From: Ruminococcus turbiniformis
GTDB taxonomy: Bacteria; Bacillota; Clostridia; Lachnospirales; Lachnospiraceae
NCBI RefSeq assembly: GCF_020687545.1
Contig: NZ_JAJEQX010000027.1
Location: 1 to 55,929 of the forward strand
Direction: 5' to 3'
DNA length: 55,929 bases
Shown: piece by piece, positions 1-8,493 of the stretch
Layout: each line of letters opens with the position of its first letter
Numbering within the stretch: the stretch's first letter is position 1
Position numbers and translations under genes: made by a program
Notes under the pieces: generated by a model
Database searches by the model: none
What the model saw: the letters and a program-made list of their open reading frames with translations, nothing else
Told to the model about the DNA's origin: nothing

Positions 1-75
1 AACAAAGCTGAAGTTCTTTTTCTATAAAAATTTCTTCATCTGTTAAGTGAAAGTAGGAAATATCAAAAATATCAG
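1..75 (-). pseudogene. C-terminal fragment of an XRE-type regulator, running off the left edge
   Basis: Directly downstream of the erm-like gene, the minus strand has an open frame reading about ADIFDISYFHLTDEE and continuing past the window edge. This resembles the end of a Cro/C1-type helix-turn-helix domain, where 'IADIFDIS' followed by a Leu-Thr-Asp stretch is common. No start or recognition helix is visible. It may be a remnant or the tail of an out-of-frame neighbour. The call rests on about 25 residues and is weak. Confidence 0.3.
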
Positions 76-78
76 CAA

Positions 79-1053
79 CTATGCAGCATTGACCGCAGTG
101 AAGTGAATTATCATGAATAATTCAGGTCTATTTTTTGTACCATTAGAAGTATCAATCCTTGTTCTACATTTCTTATTGCTACTAGACTTTCGTAAAGATG
201 TTCTGTTTTGCTTTTTCAATTTTTTATTCATTTTTTGAAGTTTTTTATATGCATCTTGAAACTTTTTTTTCTTTTCATCTGTCAATCCAATTTTGGAGTA
301 ATAATAAATATTCATCCACTGCTCGGCCGTGATTAACGTATATGAATTTGAAAGACTAATTCTATTGGCTTTTCCCAATCTTTTGATTTGCTCATTAGAA
401 AATAAAATAGAAAGTCTCTCTTTAGCAGTCTCTCCTTTAATATTAGTGTAAAAAAAAGCCACTAAATCTTTATAATTTTGAAGATCATCACCACTCAATC
501 TATCATCCCATAACTGCATATGAAGCATAACTGTATCAACATTAGGCGAAGGAAAAAAATCGCTCCTTTTAAAACTATGTGTAATTTCTACCTTATATTG
601 TGCCTTTATTATAGCAGCACGAAAACCTTCATATTTTTGTAATGGAATACCGCAATTCTTTTTAGCTGCCTCTCTTTGAATTATGATATTTATATCTGAT
701 GGTGGATTTACATCGTCTGTTAATTTCCTAATAATATCCGCTGTTATCTGAAAAGGAATATTGGAGAATATTTTATATCTGCGATTTAAAGGCAACTTAT
801 ATTTTAAAAAATCACCAAATATATATGTAACATTATCATGACTGTGATATCTTACTAAATTATTATATAATTCTTGATCATATTCAACTGCAACAACCTC
901 TCCAGCATGCTGAGAAAGTACATCTGTTATTATCCCTTTTCCAGGACCAATTTCAATAACATAATCTGTTACATCAATATTTGACTTGCTTATTAAACGT
1001 TCTACCAACTTTTTATTAACCAAAAAATTTTGTGAATATCCAAGATTTTTCAT
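79..1053 (-). CDS. erm: Erm-family 23S rRNA (adenine-N6)-methyltransferase
   Basis: The 324-residue protein has the Erm/KsgA layout: N-terminal YSQNFL (residues 6-11), SAM-binding motif I EIGPGKG (about 35-41) and catalytic motif IV SNIPFQIT (about 97-104). Family members methylate A2058 of 23S rRNA and give macrolide-lincosamide-streptogramin B resistance. KsgA is less likely because the motif is NIPF and the sequence around it is Erm-like. It is longer than usual Erm proteins (about 245-285) because of a Lys/Arg-rich tail after residue 255. A GAGGTG ribosome site lies 7 bases before the ATG. The gene is far more AT-rich than the ICE genes next to it, so it is acquired cargo. The class within Erm is not assignable by eye. 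Confidence 0.85.
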   Translation of the reverse strand: MKNLGYSQNFLVNKKLVERLISKSNIDVTDYVIEIGPGKGIITDVLSQHAGEVVAVEYDQELYNNLVRYHSHDNVTYIFGDFLKYKLPLNRRYKIFSNIPFQITADIIRKLTDDVNPPSDINIIIQREAAKKNCGIPLQKYEGFRAAIIKAQYKVEITHSFKRSDFFPSPNVDTVMLHMQLWDDRLSGDDLQNYKDLVAFFYTNIKGETAKERLSILFSNEQIKRLGKANRISLSNSYTLITAEQWMNIYYYSKIGLTDEKKKKFQDAYKKLQKMNKKLKKQNRTSLRKSSSNKKCRTRIDTSNGTKNRPELFMIIHFTAVNAA

Positions 1054-1511
1054 CTAATCGCACCTCATTCTCTATTTATTTTCATAACTATATACGAGTA
1101 AGCCCTAACGTTGCATAAAAAACAGCCCCTGTAAAACGATATATAAGTAAAGTGCGCCAATAACCTATTCTTTCAAACACGATGAATGACCATTGTAATT
1201 TCTTAAAAAATGTACAATTACTTTAAAATATTATATATCTGATCTTTACCTGAATCATTTGCTCACTATTGTTGTATCTATTTTCTTGCATAGACCATTT
1301 TTTTTGGGCACATACCAGTCTCACGGAACGACTGTTGCACATTTTCTAAAACATAGAAGACAAAATATTTTTACTCTATAGAATTCTTTCAAAAAATATA
1401 ATTACTATTTGTCGATGGCTTTATTATACTATGACCGCTTACTTATGGGAATAGATGAATTGTAAACTTGCTGGTGAAAATCGCTAATGACAGTCGGTGT
1501 TCGTTCTTTGC
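1054..1511 (-). promoter_or_regulatory. AT-rich leader region of the erm-like gene with candidate promoter
   Basis: This 458-base stretch holds no clear gene. On the minus strand it contains a candidate promoter, TTCCCA (1446-1451) and TATAAT (1423-1428) with a 17-base spacer. That would leave a leader of about 360 bases before erm, long enough for attenuation control as in many erm genes. A 39-codon frame (1223-1342, beginning MCNSRSVRLV) and a tiny MKINRE frame lie inside the leader. The MKINRE stop overlaps the erm ribosome site. Neither has a strong ribosome site, so a leader-peptide role is only possible. Confidence 0.45.
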
Positions 1512-1709
1512 TTATCGGTCAAAGCGAAATTTGAACAGCGCGGCGATTAGCTTCTGTTTTATATGTTCCTCAACCTCGGCGCTGACTTTCCCGTGTACTT
1601 TGGAACAGTATCGGATATATCCGACGTAGTGGGAAAGAACGGTGTCGATTGCGTCCGGGTCGCCCTCATGCGCCTTGACGATTGTTTCATAGGGGAGAAG
1701 TTTACTCAT
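1512..1709 (-). CDS. Helix-turn-helix protein, HTH_16 type (Tn916 Orf8-like)
   Basis: The 65-residue protein reads LPYETIVKAHEGDPDAID near its start, then a VLSHY-x-GYI stretch. This is the typical pattern of the small HTH proteins beside the sigma-like factor in Tn916/Tn1549-type elements. Such proteins are thought to regulate conjugation or excision. Its start overlaps the end of the upstream sigma-like gene by 8 bases, indicating translational coupling. In related elements xis and int follow, but here the erm-like gene follows instead. Confidence 0.75.
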   Translation of the reverse strand: MSKLLPYETIVKAHEGDPDAIDTVLSHYVGYIRYCSKVHGKVSAEVEEHIKQKLIAALFKFRFDR

Positions 1710-2124
1710 AGCGTTTTCCCTCCATGAGCCGCCGGAGCCGCTTCAAGGCAAGCTGGATATGCCGCCCTGCTGTGCTGCGTGTCCGTCCGATATGTACGCC
1801 GATCACCCGCTGCGGCTGGCGCAGGAAATAGTAACGGAAAATTTCTTCCTGTGTCTGCTCTGGCAAAAGGGCAAGGGCGGCGGCGAGTTCCGCATGGTAC
1901 AGAACGGCGGTCTGGCCGCAGGCGGTAAAAAGATATTCTTCAAGCTGCTCCGGCTCGGCAAGCTGGACAAACTTCTCATTCATCAGATAGTCAAGGGAAA
2001 CTTCCCGTTCCCACCTCCGGCGCAGCTTCAAAATTATATCTATGGCGGCGTGACGAATGACAACCTTGCAAAAGGCGTTAAAGGTGTACTGGATATGCAC
2101 TTTGTAGGCTTCATCTTCGGTCAT
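1702..2124 (-). CDS. Sigma-70-family-like regulator of a conjugative element (Tn916 Orf7-like)
   Basis: The protein begins MTEDEAYKVHIQYTFN and has a C-terminal sigma region 4-like helix-turn-helix (LPEQTQEEIFRYYFL, then IGRTRSTAGRHIQLAL). The start at 2124 is chosen because GGGGG lies 7 bases before it, and the longer frame upstream lacks family similarity. Orf7 of Tn916 is a sigma-like activator of excision and transfer genes. It is coupled to the HTH_16 gene after it. The regulatory role is inferred from homology and position. Confidence 0.75.
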   Translation of the reverse strand: MTEDEAYKVHIQYTFNAFCKVVIRHAAIDIILKLRRRWEREVSLDYLMNEKFVQLAEPEQLEEYLFTACGQTAVLYHAELAAALALLPEQTQEEIFRYYFLRQPQRVIGVHIGRTRSTAGRHIQLALKRLRRLMEGKRYE

Positions 2125-2287
2125 GGAAATTCCCCCTCTCTGATAATAGTGCGGGGCGGCAGCACTCCTTGCTGTCGCCCCTTGATTGCCTACCAGCAAA
2201 GGCGGGCGGGGCTGTCAACGGCGGCGCGGTACGCGCCGTTCATCTTGACCGTTGACTGGCTCGGCTGGCTTTGCTATGACAATATAG

Positions 2288-2731
2288 TTATTTCCAGTGC
2301 TTTAATTGCGAAAGGTACAAATCAAACTGATTACGTCTGGTTTCTTCATCTGCGTTATCGGGATTTGGCATATTCGCAACCAGATAATCCAATAAAGATT
2401 CCTTGGATTGATATGCAAATTTCCCATTAGCATAGCACCATTTACAATAGTCCTCGTTATAGCTTCCGTCTGGTTCTCGGCTAATCAGACCATCTTCATT
2501 CAATGGCATTCCGCAACACTGACAAACAAGTTGCCGTGGAGAACCCAGAAGCGTATTGATTGACACATCAAAAACTCGTGATAACAGTTTTAAGGTATCT
2601 GTATTTGGCTGCGTTTCGCCTGTTTCCCAGCGACTAACCGCCTGTCGGGTAACTTGCACACGTTCAGCCAGTTGTTCTTGCGTAAGGTTGTTTTTCTCGC
2701 GTAAATTTTTAAGAATACCTTGTATTTCCAT
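2288..2731 (-). CDS. XRE-family regulator with C-terminal zinc ribbon
   Basis: Residues 5-60 form a Cro/C1 helix-turn-helix (LTQEQLAERVQVTRQAVSRWE). Residues 70-110 contain CQCCGMPL and YCKWCYANG, a four-cysteine zinc ribbon of the type often fused to XRE domains in Firmicutes. The protein is soluble and 147 residues long. An AGGAGG ribosome site precedes the ATG, and a consensus promoter lies 30-60 bases upstream. It is the first gene left of the broken maff2, so it probably controls the regulatory module of the left-hand element. Confidence 0.8.
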   Translation of the reverse strand: MEIQGILKNLREKNNLTQEQLAERVQVTRQAVSRWETGETQPNTDTLKLLSRVFDVSINTLLGSPRQLVCQCCGMPLNEDGLISREPDGSYNEDYCKWCYANGKFAYQSKESLLDYLVANMPNPDNADEETRRNQFDLYLSQLKHWK

Positions 2732-2761
2732 GCCCGTCCCTCCTAAAGGTTGTTTTTACTC

Positions 2762-2790
2762 ATTATAACTTCAAAATGGGGTTTTAACAA
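2762..2790 (-). promoter_or_regulatory. Promoter of the XRE/zinc-ribbon regulator
   Basis: On the minus strand TTGTTA (2785-2790) and TATAAT (2762-2767) are separated by 17 bases. Transcription would start about 2755 and read into the regulator gene. Confidence 0.65.
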
Positions 2791-2848
2791 GCAACTCGCT
2801 GTTGCTGCGGAATAGTGGGCTGCTGTCTATCAATTCTTATGTGTTACT

Positions 2849-2989
2849 TTATGGCACATGAGCATTCGCACCGGGGTTGTCGTTGCCGTAACCTTCCAGC
2901 AGGTTGATGACACCCCAGATGCCGAGACCAGCGCCCAGAGCGATAACGAGGGTCTGAAGAACGGTGATAGCCTGATTGAAAAATGCCAT
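2849..2989 (-). pseudogene. maff2: Truncated Maff2-family ICE membrane protein
   Basis: The minus strand encodes a 46-residue protein beginning MAFFNQAITVLQTLVIALGA with one membrane helix and NPGA at residues 38-41. This matches the first half of Maff2, a small membrane protein normally of about 70-80 residues following virD4 in Tn1549-like ICEs. After GGTGCGAA the reading leaves the family and stops within five codons, so the 3' half is missing. The break marks either a second insertion or an internal deletion of the ICE. The rest of the conjugation genes are not in the window. Confidence 0.75.
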
Positions 2990-3046
2990 AAATTATAGTT
3001 AGCCGGAATCATTTGAAAAGTTTGATTTAGTCATTCATAGGCATAC

Positions 3047-3093
3047 AAAAGCCGGAACAATCGGCACCCGGTTTCCGGGGCCTGATTCCGGCT
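3047..3093 (-). terminator. Hairpin with short U-run after virD4
   Basis: The minus strand has AGCCGGAA (3086-3093) pairing with TTCCGGCTTTT (3047-3057), ending in a TTTTG run. It lies between virD4 and maff2 and could act as a terminator or partial attenuator. The loop is long and contains a second GC-rich hairpin. Confidence 0.5.
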
Positions 3094-3204
3094 GTCCTCC
3101 TTTTTTCATTATTTTTTGGTGATTGTCCACTTTGTACGCCGATGGCCCCATCCGGGGCGGTTGAGGCGGGTAGATAAGATCACTCCTTTCACAGCGGAAC
3201 AGAT

Positions 3205-4734
3205 TTACACGCCCTCTGCGTCTACTTCATACACATCGTAGACCTCGTTGGGCTTGAGCTTGAGCCGGGTGGACAGGAACGCCTCGATGTCAAAGGCGTT
3301 CTTGGGGTCCGCGTCGGCGGTGTACGGGTAATTGGGGTGCTTGGTGATGTCGTACTTGTCCGAGAGGAAAGGCCGCACACCGCGCAGCTGGAGGATACAC
3401 TTGCCGCCGTCCATGACGGCCAGTTCATCCTGGCTCATAAGCTCTTTGCCGAGCTTTTGGTAGTTAAGAGAATGGGATGTCTCGCGGCCCCGGCTCTCGC
3501 CGGTGTTGTAGGTGTCGATGGTCTCCTTGCCCAGCACGGCGGCCAGCTCCTTGAGGGTTGTCGGCTCTTTGCCGCCCAGGAAGATGGAGGTATCCATGTT
3601 GCCGATGATGGTATCGGCGTTGTCCTTGTAGATAGCTTTGAGCTGGGACTGTGCTTGCAGCACCAGGCAGGCGGAAATCTCACGGCTTCGGATGGTGGCA
3701 ACCAGCTTTTCCAGCCGAGGGATCTGTCCAATATTGGCGGCCTCGTCAATGAGGCACCGCACATGGACCGGCAGCCGCCCGCCGTACACATCGTCCGCTT
3801 TTTCGCAGAGCAGATTGAACAGCTGGGTGTAGCACATGGAGATCAGGAAGTTAAAGCTATCGTCCGTGTCGCTCATAATCAAGAACAAGGCGGTTTTCCG
3901 GTCTCCCAGGGTATCCAGCTCCAGCTCGTCGTAGGCCGTGACCTCCCGCAGCTCCGCGATGTCGAACACGGCAAGGCGCGCACCGCAGGAAATCAGGATG
4001 GATTTTGCGGTTTTGCCCGCAGCCAGCTTGTACTTTTTGTACTGACGGACGGCGAAGTGGTTGGGCTTCTCTGCCTCCAGCGCGTCAAACATCAGGTCCA
4101 CGGAGTTCTTGAACTCCTCGTCATCCTCCCGGACCTCCATCGCGTTGATGAACTCGATGAGGGTGGAGAAATTCTGTTCCTCCACCGGGGCCTCGTAGTG
4201 GATATACCCAATGAGGGCGCAGTACAAAAGCGTCTCGGCCTTAACCCAAAAATCGTCCCCGGCCTTGCCCTCGCCCTTGGTGTTGGCGATCAGCGTCGTG
4301 ACCAGTTTCAAGATGTCCTTTTCGGAGTGGATGTAGGCAAAGGGATTATAGTGCATGGACTTCTTGAAGTTGATGGTATTGAGGACTTTGATCCGATAAG
4401 GCTCATAGATGTCCTTGCCGTGCTTATCCTTCATGGGCTTGCCGTCCTTGCCCAGCTTGGGTGTGCCGCGCTGAAGCATTTTGCCGCACTCCACCAGGAT
4501 GGTGCCTTTTGGGTCTGTCACCACATAGGAGCTGTGCATCTGCATCAGGTTCGGTTTCAGCCAGAAGCGGGTCTTGCCGGAACCGGAGCCACCGATCACC
4601 AGCACATTTTTGTTTCTGGCGGTCTTGGGGTCCTTGGGGCGGCTGTTCATGGTCAGGCTCTCGGTTTTAGTCAGAATCACATTGTTCTGGAACACCGGGT
4701 CGATGTAGGGTGCGATGTCCTCATGGGTGCCCCA
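3205..4734 (-). pseudogene. virD4: VirD4/TraG coupling protein, C-terminal 5/6, separated from its start by an IME
   Basis: This part holds the ATPase: Walker A GGSGSGKTRF, then VVTDPKGT, Walker B CLIDEAANIGQIPRL, and the motif AACLVLQAQSQL-like region. It couples relaxosomes to the type IV secretion channel. The reading frame continues without a stop up to TGG GGC ACC at 4729-4734, exactly where the distant N-terminal piece (12550-12858) ends in the same TGG codon. Joined, the two parts give about 611 residues, a normal size for the family. The internal ATGs give only partial proteins without the membrane anchor. The gene is therefore interrupted, and exact excision of the IME would restore it. 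Confidence 0.85.
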
Positions 4735-4787
4735 TGAAGCGTTTTGTCAAGTGCTTTTTTGAGTTATTGACGCAAATTCTTGTGAAA

Positions 4788-4830
4788 GTGCGAAAGTGCA
4801 AAGTGCAAAGGGTCTGCGTTTTGCACTTTC
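4788..4830 (-). repeat. AAAGTGC tandem repeats and hairpin at the IME left end
   Basis: Four near-identical GCACTTT units are read on the minus strand just after the primase gene. GAAAGTGCAAA (4792-4802) pairs with TTTGCACTTTC (4820-4830), overlapping the stop codon. It could serve as a terminator or as recombinase-binding repeats close to the element end. Confidence 0.45.
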
Positions 4831-6730
4831 AGCTTGCGGGTTCGGGTGGCTGCTTCTTCTTGATGAAGTTATACCATTGACCGCCGACACGCCTTGCGCC
4901 TAAAATACCGCCCATGTTGCGCTTGGCGTTCTGTACCGTCCTCTCGGATATTCCGGCTTCGGCTGCGGCCTTTACAATGTCCTCGCTGGCAAGTTCTTTC
5001 CCGTCTGCAAGCAGGTCAAGTATCAGCTTCTCGGCTTGCTCGGTCTTGGTGGCGGTGTTCCCGCCCGCGCCGGATAGCAGCTCGTCGGCGGTTATGTCAT
5101 ATTCGCCTATCCATGAAAAGCCTGTTTCCGGGTCAAGGCAAAAGGCAACGGGCTTGCCCTCCGGCGCAAGGGAAGATTTGTCATGGACGATAACGCGCAC
5201 ATTCGGCTCCCGCTTCACGCGCCCGATCAGCAGGACGCTCCTTGCTGCGGCGCGGAAGTCAATAGAACCTAAGCCCCGGTATGCGCTCTGTCCTCCGGCG
5301 GCTTTGTTCAAGTGTCCGATAAGGATAACGGCGCACCCGGTACGCTCGGCAACATCGGCAAGGCGGCGGAACATGGGGCGCACTTCGTTTGCCCTGTTCA
5401 TGTCGGTCTTTTCGCCCATGTACGCCTGTATGGGGTCAAGGATAATCAACCGCGCCCCGTTCTGCGTGATTGCCTTTTCTATGCGCTCGTCGGAGAGGGT
5501 AAGCTCCCGTTTGGCTTCATCAATCACAAGCACGCGGTCAAGGTCGGCTTCGGCTTCTATCAAGCGGGGCTTGACGGTATCGCCCAGCCCGTCCTCGGCG
5601 GTCTGGTAAATCACTTGGAATGGCGGCAAGGGCTTCATTCCCGGCAGCGTTCCCCCGGTGGTGCAGGCGGCGGCAAGGCGTAGGGCAAAGGTGGTCTTGC
5701 CCTCGCCGGGGTTGCCTTGCACAATGGTTACTTTCCCAAAAGGGATATACGGCTCCCATAGCCATTCAACGGTCTGTGTGTCAACCTCGCTCATGCGGAT
5801 AATCTCGACGGTTTCTTCCTGCGGCGGTTCTTTCAATCCGTAAACCGCTTCCCGGATATACTTCCCGTCTGTGATTTCTGCCCGGTGCTGCAATACCTCG
5901 TTCCAGTCCTTGTAAAGCGGCACAAGGCGGTGGACGGTCAAGCCCTCCGGCACAAGCTCCGCAAGGCGGCTGCAAGCGTCGTTTCCGGCTTGGTCGCTGT
6001 CAAGGCAGAGGTAAACGGTCTTGATGTTCGGGCGGTCAGAGAGGAAACGCAACAGGGCTTTTTCTCCCACGCCGCCCAATGACAAATAGCTCTGCTTCTG
6101 CCACGCCTTTTTGAACAGGCAGAGGAAAGAGAGCAGGTCAACGGGGGCTTCAAAGACAAAAAGCCTGTCACCCTCGCCTCGGTAGCAGAAATTAAAGGCT
6201 TTGTCGCTGCCTTTCACATCAAGCCGGAAGTTTCCCGCCGTTCCCTTGCTGTGGGCGTAGCGCGGTATTTCGTCCTCGTCCCGCCCCACAAATACGGCGT
6301 TGTGGTGGGCTGCGTCCTCATAAATATCGCCGCGGGCAAAGAAAAAGCCCGTCACATCTTCATCAATGCGGCGGGCTGCTGTAAGGTAGTTCCTCGCTGT
6401 TCGGTTGTCGCTGTTTGGGGGTGGTAGCCGAAAGTCGGAAAGGGACGTGGGGCAAGGTCTGTCCGGCGGCGGTGCGGCTCCCTTTTCTCCTGTGAGAAGT
6501 TCCACGGCTTCGGTGAAGCTCTTGCCGAAAAACTCCATGACAAAATCAATGGGGCCGCCGCCCTTGCTCTGGCTGTGGCGATACCACTTGTTGCCCCGGA
6601 CGGTCAAGCTGTCGTGCCGTTTCCAGCGGTATTCATTCCCGGCGCGGGTAAGCTGCTCGCCCTGTGATTGCAGGAAAGAAACAAGGTCGGCTTGGTTCGC
6701 CCGGTTTATCTGTTCTTGGGTGTAGTACAA
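4829..6730 (-). CDS. IME primase/replicative ATPase (Toprim plus RecA-like AAA)
   Basis: The N-terminal part (1-110) is a CHC2-like DNA-binding region without an obvious zinc site (YRWKRHDSLTV). Toprim motifs follow: FVFEAPVDLLSFL and VYLCLDSDQAGND (about 195-260). A RecA-like ATPase carries Walker A GNPGEGKTTF (about 340), Walker B RLIILDPIQAYMG, and ILIGHLNKA. The C-terminus has a small HTH region. It probably primes or unwinds element DNA during transfer or replication. TTG at 6730 is preferred as start because GGAG is 9 bases upstream; the TTG at 6739 touches the ribosome site. The product is 633 residues. It lies 15 bases after the relaxase gene, in the same operon. Confidence 0.8.
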   Translation of the reverse strand: MYYTQEQINRANQADLVSFLQSQGEQLTRAGNEYRWKRHDSLTVRGNKWYRHSQSKGGGPIDFVMEFFGKSFTEAVELLTGEKGAAPPPDRPCPTSLSDFRLPPPNSDNRTARNYLTAARRIDEDVTGFFFARGDIYEDAAHHNAVFVGRDEDEIPRYAHSKGTAGNFRLDVKGSDKAFNFCYRGEGDRLFVFEAPVDLLSFLCLFKKAWQKQSYLSLGGVGEKALLRFLSDRPNIKTVYLCLDSDQAGNDACSRLAELVPEGLTVHRLVPLYKDWNEVLQHRAEITDGKYIREAVYGLKEPPQEETVEIIRMSEVDTQTVEWLWEPYIPFGKVTIVQGNPGEGKTTFALRLAAACTTGGTLPGMKPLPPFQVIYQTAEDGLGDTVKPRLIEAEADLDRVLVIDEAKRELTLSDERIEKAITQNGARLIILDPIQAYMGEKTDMNRANEVRPMFRRLADVAERTGCAVILIGHLNKAAGGQSAYRGLGSIDFRAAARSVLLIGRVKREPNVRVIVHDKSSLAPEGKPVAFCLDPETGFSWIGEYDITADELLSGAGGNTATKTEQAEKLILDLLADGKELASEDIVKAAAEAGISERTVQNAKRNMGGILGARRVGGQWYNFIKKKQPPEPAS

Positions 6731-6745
6731 AAATCTCAACTCCTT

Positions 6746-8245
6746 TCATCGTTCTAAGTCGTGCTGCTTGGTGCGGGTCTGCTCCGGCTGGTCGGCTTTC
6801 AGCGCAATATCAACGCACTTGCGGATATTGTGCAGCTCGGCAACCTCGGCGCGGGTTTCTTTCAGCTTGGTATATTCCGCTGTTCTCTGCCCGCTGAGGG
6901 TGGCGTACTCTTTTTCCCATTCAGCGATAGGCAAGCTCTTTGTCCCTTTCGGCAGATTTGCATGGAGATAGCGGCTCGCTGCGTTCCATAGCGTAAGCTC
7001 GGCGCGGTGGGCTTCCTCGTACTTGTCGCGCTTGCTCGTCCAGCCATTTTTCAGCTTTTTCAGCTCGTCGTGAATGGGCTTGTACTCGGTGTAGTTCTTC
7101 CCGTATTCAATCAGCTTTTGTAATTCTTTCATGCGCTTCTCGGCGGTTTTCATGCCCGCCCGGATAGCGTCGGCTTGGTCGCTGACAGAGGAAAGGGTAG
7201 CGTCCAGCTCCGCAAGGGTGGAAATGCCATGCTCGGAAAGATAGCCTACTGCCTTTGCAACGGTTTTCAGTTCATCGGCGGCGTGCTGCCTTTGCCAACT
7301 TTGCGAATACTTCCGGCTCTTTTCTCTCTGAACGCTCAAATACTTCATCAGCAGATTTGCAAGGCCGGGGGATTGTTGCGGCTGTTCCGGGGCGGTTTCC
7401 CACGCTTTGAACAGGTCGGCAATCCATTCTTTGAGCTTTCCAATCTGCGCTCGGATTTCCCGTATAAGGCGGTTTGCCTTTTGGATATTCCGGTTCAGTT
7501 CGCCTTTCTCGGTGGCAATACCTTTCTTCTCCATCTGGCAAGCCGCCACGCCCATGTGGACGGTGGGTATCTCGCCAATGCCGCGCTCGGCGTTGCTGCG
7601 GTGGTCGATACGCTCCGGGCTTCCGGCTCGTTCAAGGTAGGCGTTTGAAATATCCGCCCATGCCTTACGCCACAAGAGGGCGTTGCCCTTGTCGTTCCAG
7701 CCGGTCAGGTCAACTTTGTGCGTCTTGTATCTGCCGCTTGGCAAGCGGATACGCTCGCCGTTTTCATCAAGGTCATATTCCTTTTGGGACTTTGCCGCCC
7801 ATGCGCCGCGCTCGTCAAGGGGGCGCATGGTAAGCATGATGTGACAATGGGGATTGCCCTTGCCGGTGTCGTGAATGGCATAATCAACGCACATTCCTCT
7901 GGAAACAAATTGAGAGGAACAGTATTCCCGGACAAGCCGGATCTGTTCCTCTCTGGATAACTCTATGGGGAGCGCCGCGTCAATCTCTCTGGCAAGCTGG
8001 GCGTTCCCGGCTTTCTCGTAAAGCCCCACGCTGTTCCACAAGGTTGAACGGTCAGAGAAAGAGGGCGGGGCGTGGGGTGGCAGCATAATTTCCGTATGGA
8101 CAACACCGCCTTTGCGGGTGTAGTCGTGTGTCATTCCGTCCCACTCATTTGTCAGCTTTTCGCCGCTTCGGTAGGCGGCTGCGGCAACGGCTGATTTGCC
8201 CTTGCCCCGGCTGACAATGCTGATATTACAATGATAGATGGCTAT
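6746..8245 (-). CDS. mobA: MobA/MobL relaxase (MOBQ)
   Basis: The protein begins AIYHCNISIVSRGKGKSAVAA, with the expected catalytic tyrosine at about residue 25 (AAYRSGE) and the HUH metal motif GNPHCHIML (His133 and His135). It would nick one strand at oriT and pilot it to the recipient. The C-terminal 250 residues are helical and charged. The family start codon aligns with ATA at 8243-8245, which has GGAGG 8 bases upstream. No ATG is usable nearby; GTG at 8252-8254 lies inside the ribosome site. Using ATA gives 499 residues. The oriT lies about 220 bases upstream. Confidence 0.85.
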   Translation of the reverse strand: MAIYHCNISIVSRGKGKSAVAAAAYRSGEKLTNEWDGMTHDYTRKGGVVHTEIMLPPHAPPSFSDRSTLWNSVGLYEKAGNAQLAREIDAALPIELSREEQIRLVREYCSSQFVSRGMCVDYAIHDTGKGNPHCHIMLTMRPLDERGAWAAKSQKEYDLDENGERIRLPSGRYKTHKVDLTGWNDKGNALLWRKAWADISNAYLERAGSPERIDHRSNAERGIGEIPTVHMGVAACQMEKKGIATEKGELNRNIQKANRLIREIRAQIGKLKEWIADLFKAWETAPEQPQQSPGLANLLMKYLSVQREKSRKYSQSWQRQHAADELKTVAKAVGYLSEHGISTLAELDATLSSVSDQADAIRAGMKTAEKRMKELQKLIEYGKNYTEYKPIHDELKKLKNGWTSKRDKYEEAHRAELTLWNAASRYLHANLPKGTKSLPIAEWEKEYATLSGQRTAEYTKLKETRAEVAELHNIRKCVDIALKADQPEQTRTKQHDLER

Positions 8246-8439
8246 GGGTATCACCTCCCGGATAAAATGAAAACCCGCAAAAATGGTACAGACGCCAAAG
8301 GCGGGTATACTGTTTTTGTGGGTGTGCAGGGATAGCCGCGTAAGCGGCGCAAGGGGTGCAGCCCCTTGTTGCGGCAAAGCCGCCAATGTCGGTCAGAGAG
8401 GGAAGCAAGCGGCTTTCTCTCTGTGCCGACAAGCCCTCG

Positions 8440-8480
8440 GCAGAGCGCACGCACCCGTAAGGGTGTATAAGTGCGCCCTT
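8440..8480 (+). other. oriT: oriT of MOBQ (RSF1010) type
   Basis: TAAGTGCGCCCT occurs at 8468-8479. This matches the nic-region consensus of the RSF1010 family, whose relaxases belong to the same MOBQ class as the MobA/MobL protein encoded next to it. A hairpin CACCC-GTAA-GGGTG (8452-8465) sits two bases before it, as expected for this oriT type. The 240-base gap around it has several further inverted repeats. Nicking would be expected within the GCGCCC part; the exact position is not visible. Confidence 0.8.
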
Positions 8481-8493
8481 TGTACCAAAGGGA

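Noticed and set aside
3337..4737. Long plus-strand frame of 466 codons opposite virD4
   Set aside because: It mirrors the virD4 reading frame in GC-rich DNA, has no recognizable domain and no ribosome site; virD4 motifs are clear on the other strand.
8340..8470. Small frames and a possible sRNA in the gap before the relaxase gene
   Set aside because: The inverted repeats are better explained as the oriT region; no start signals were seen.
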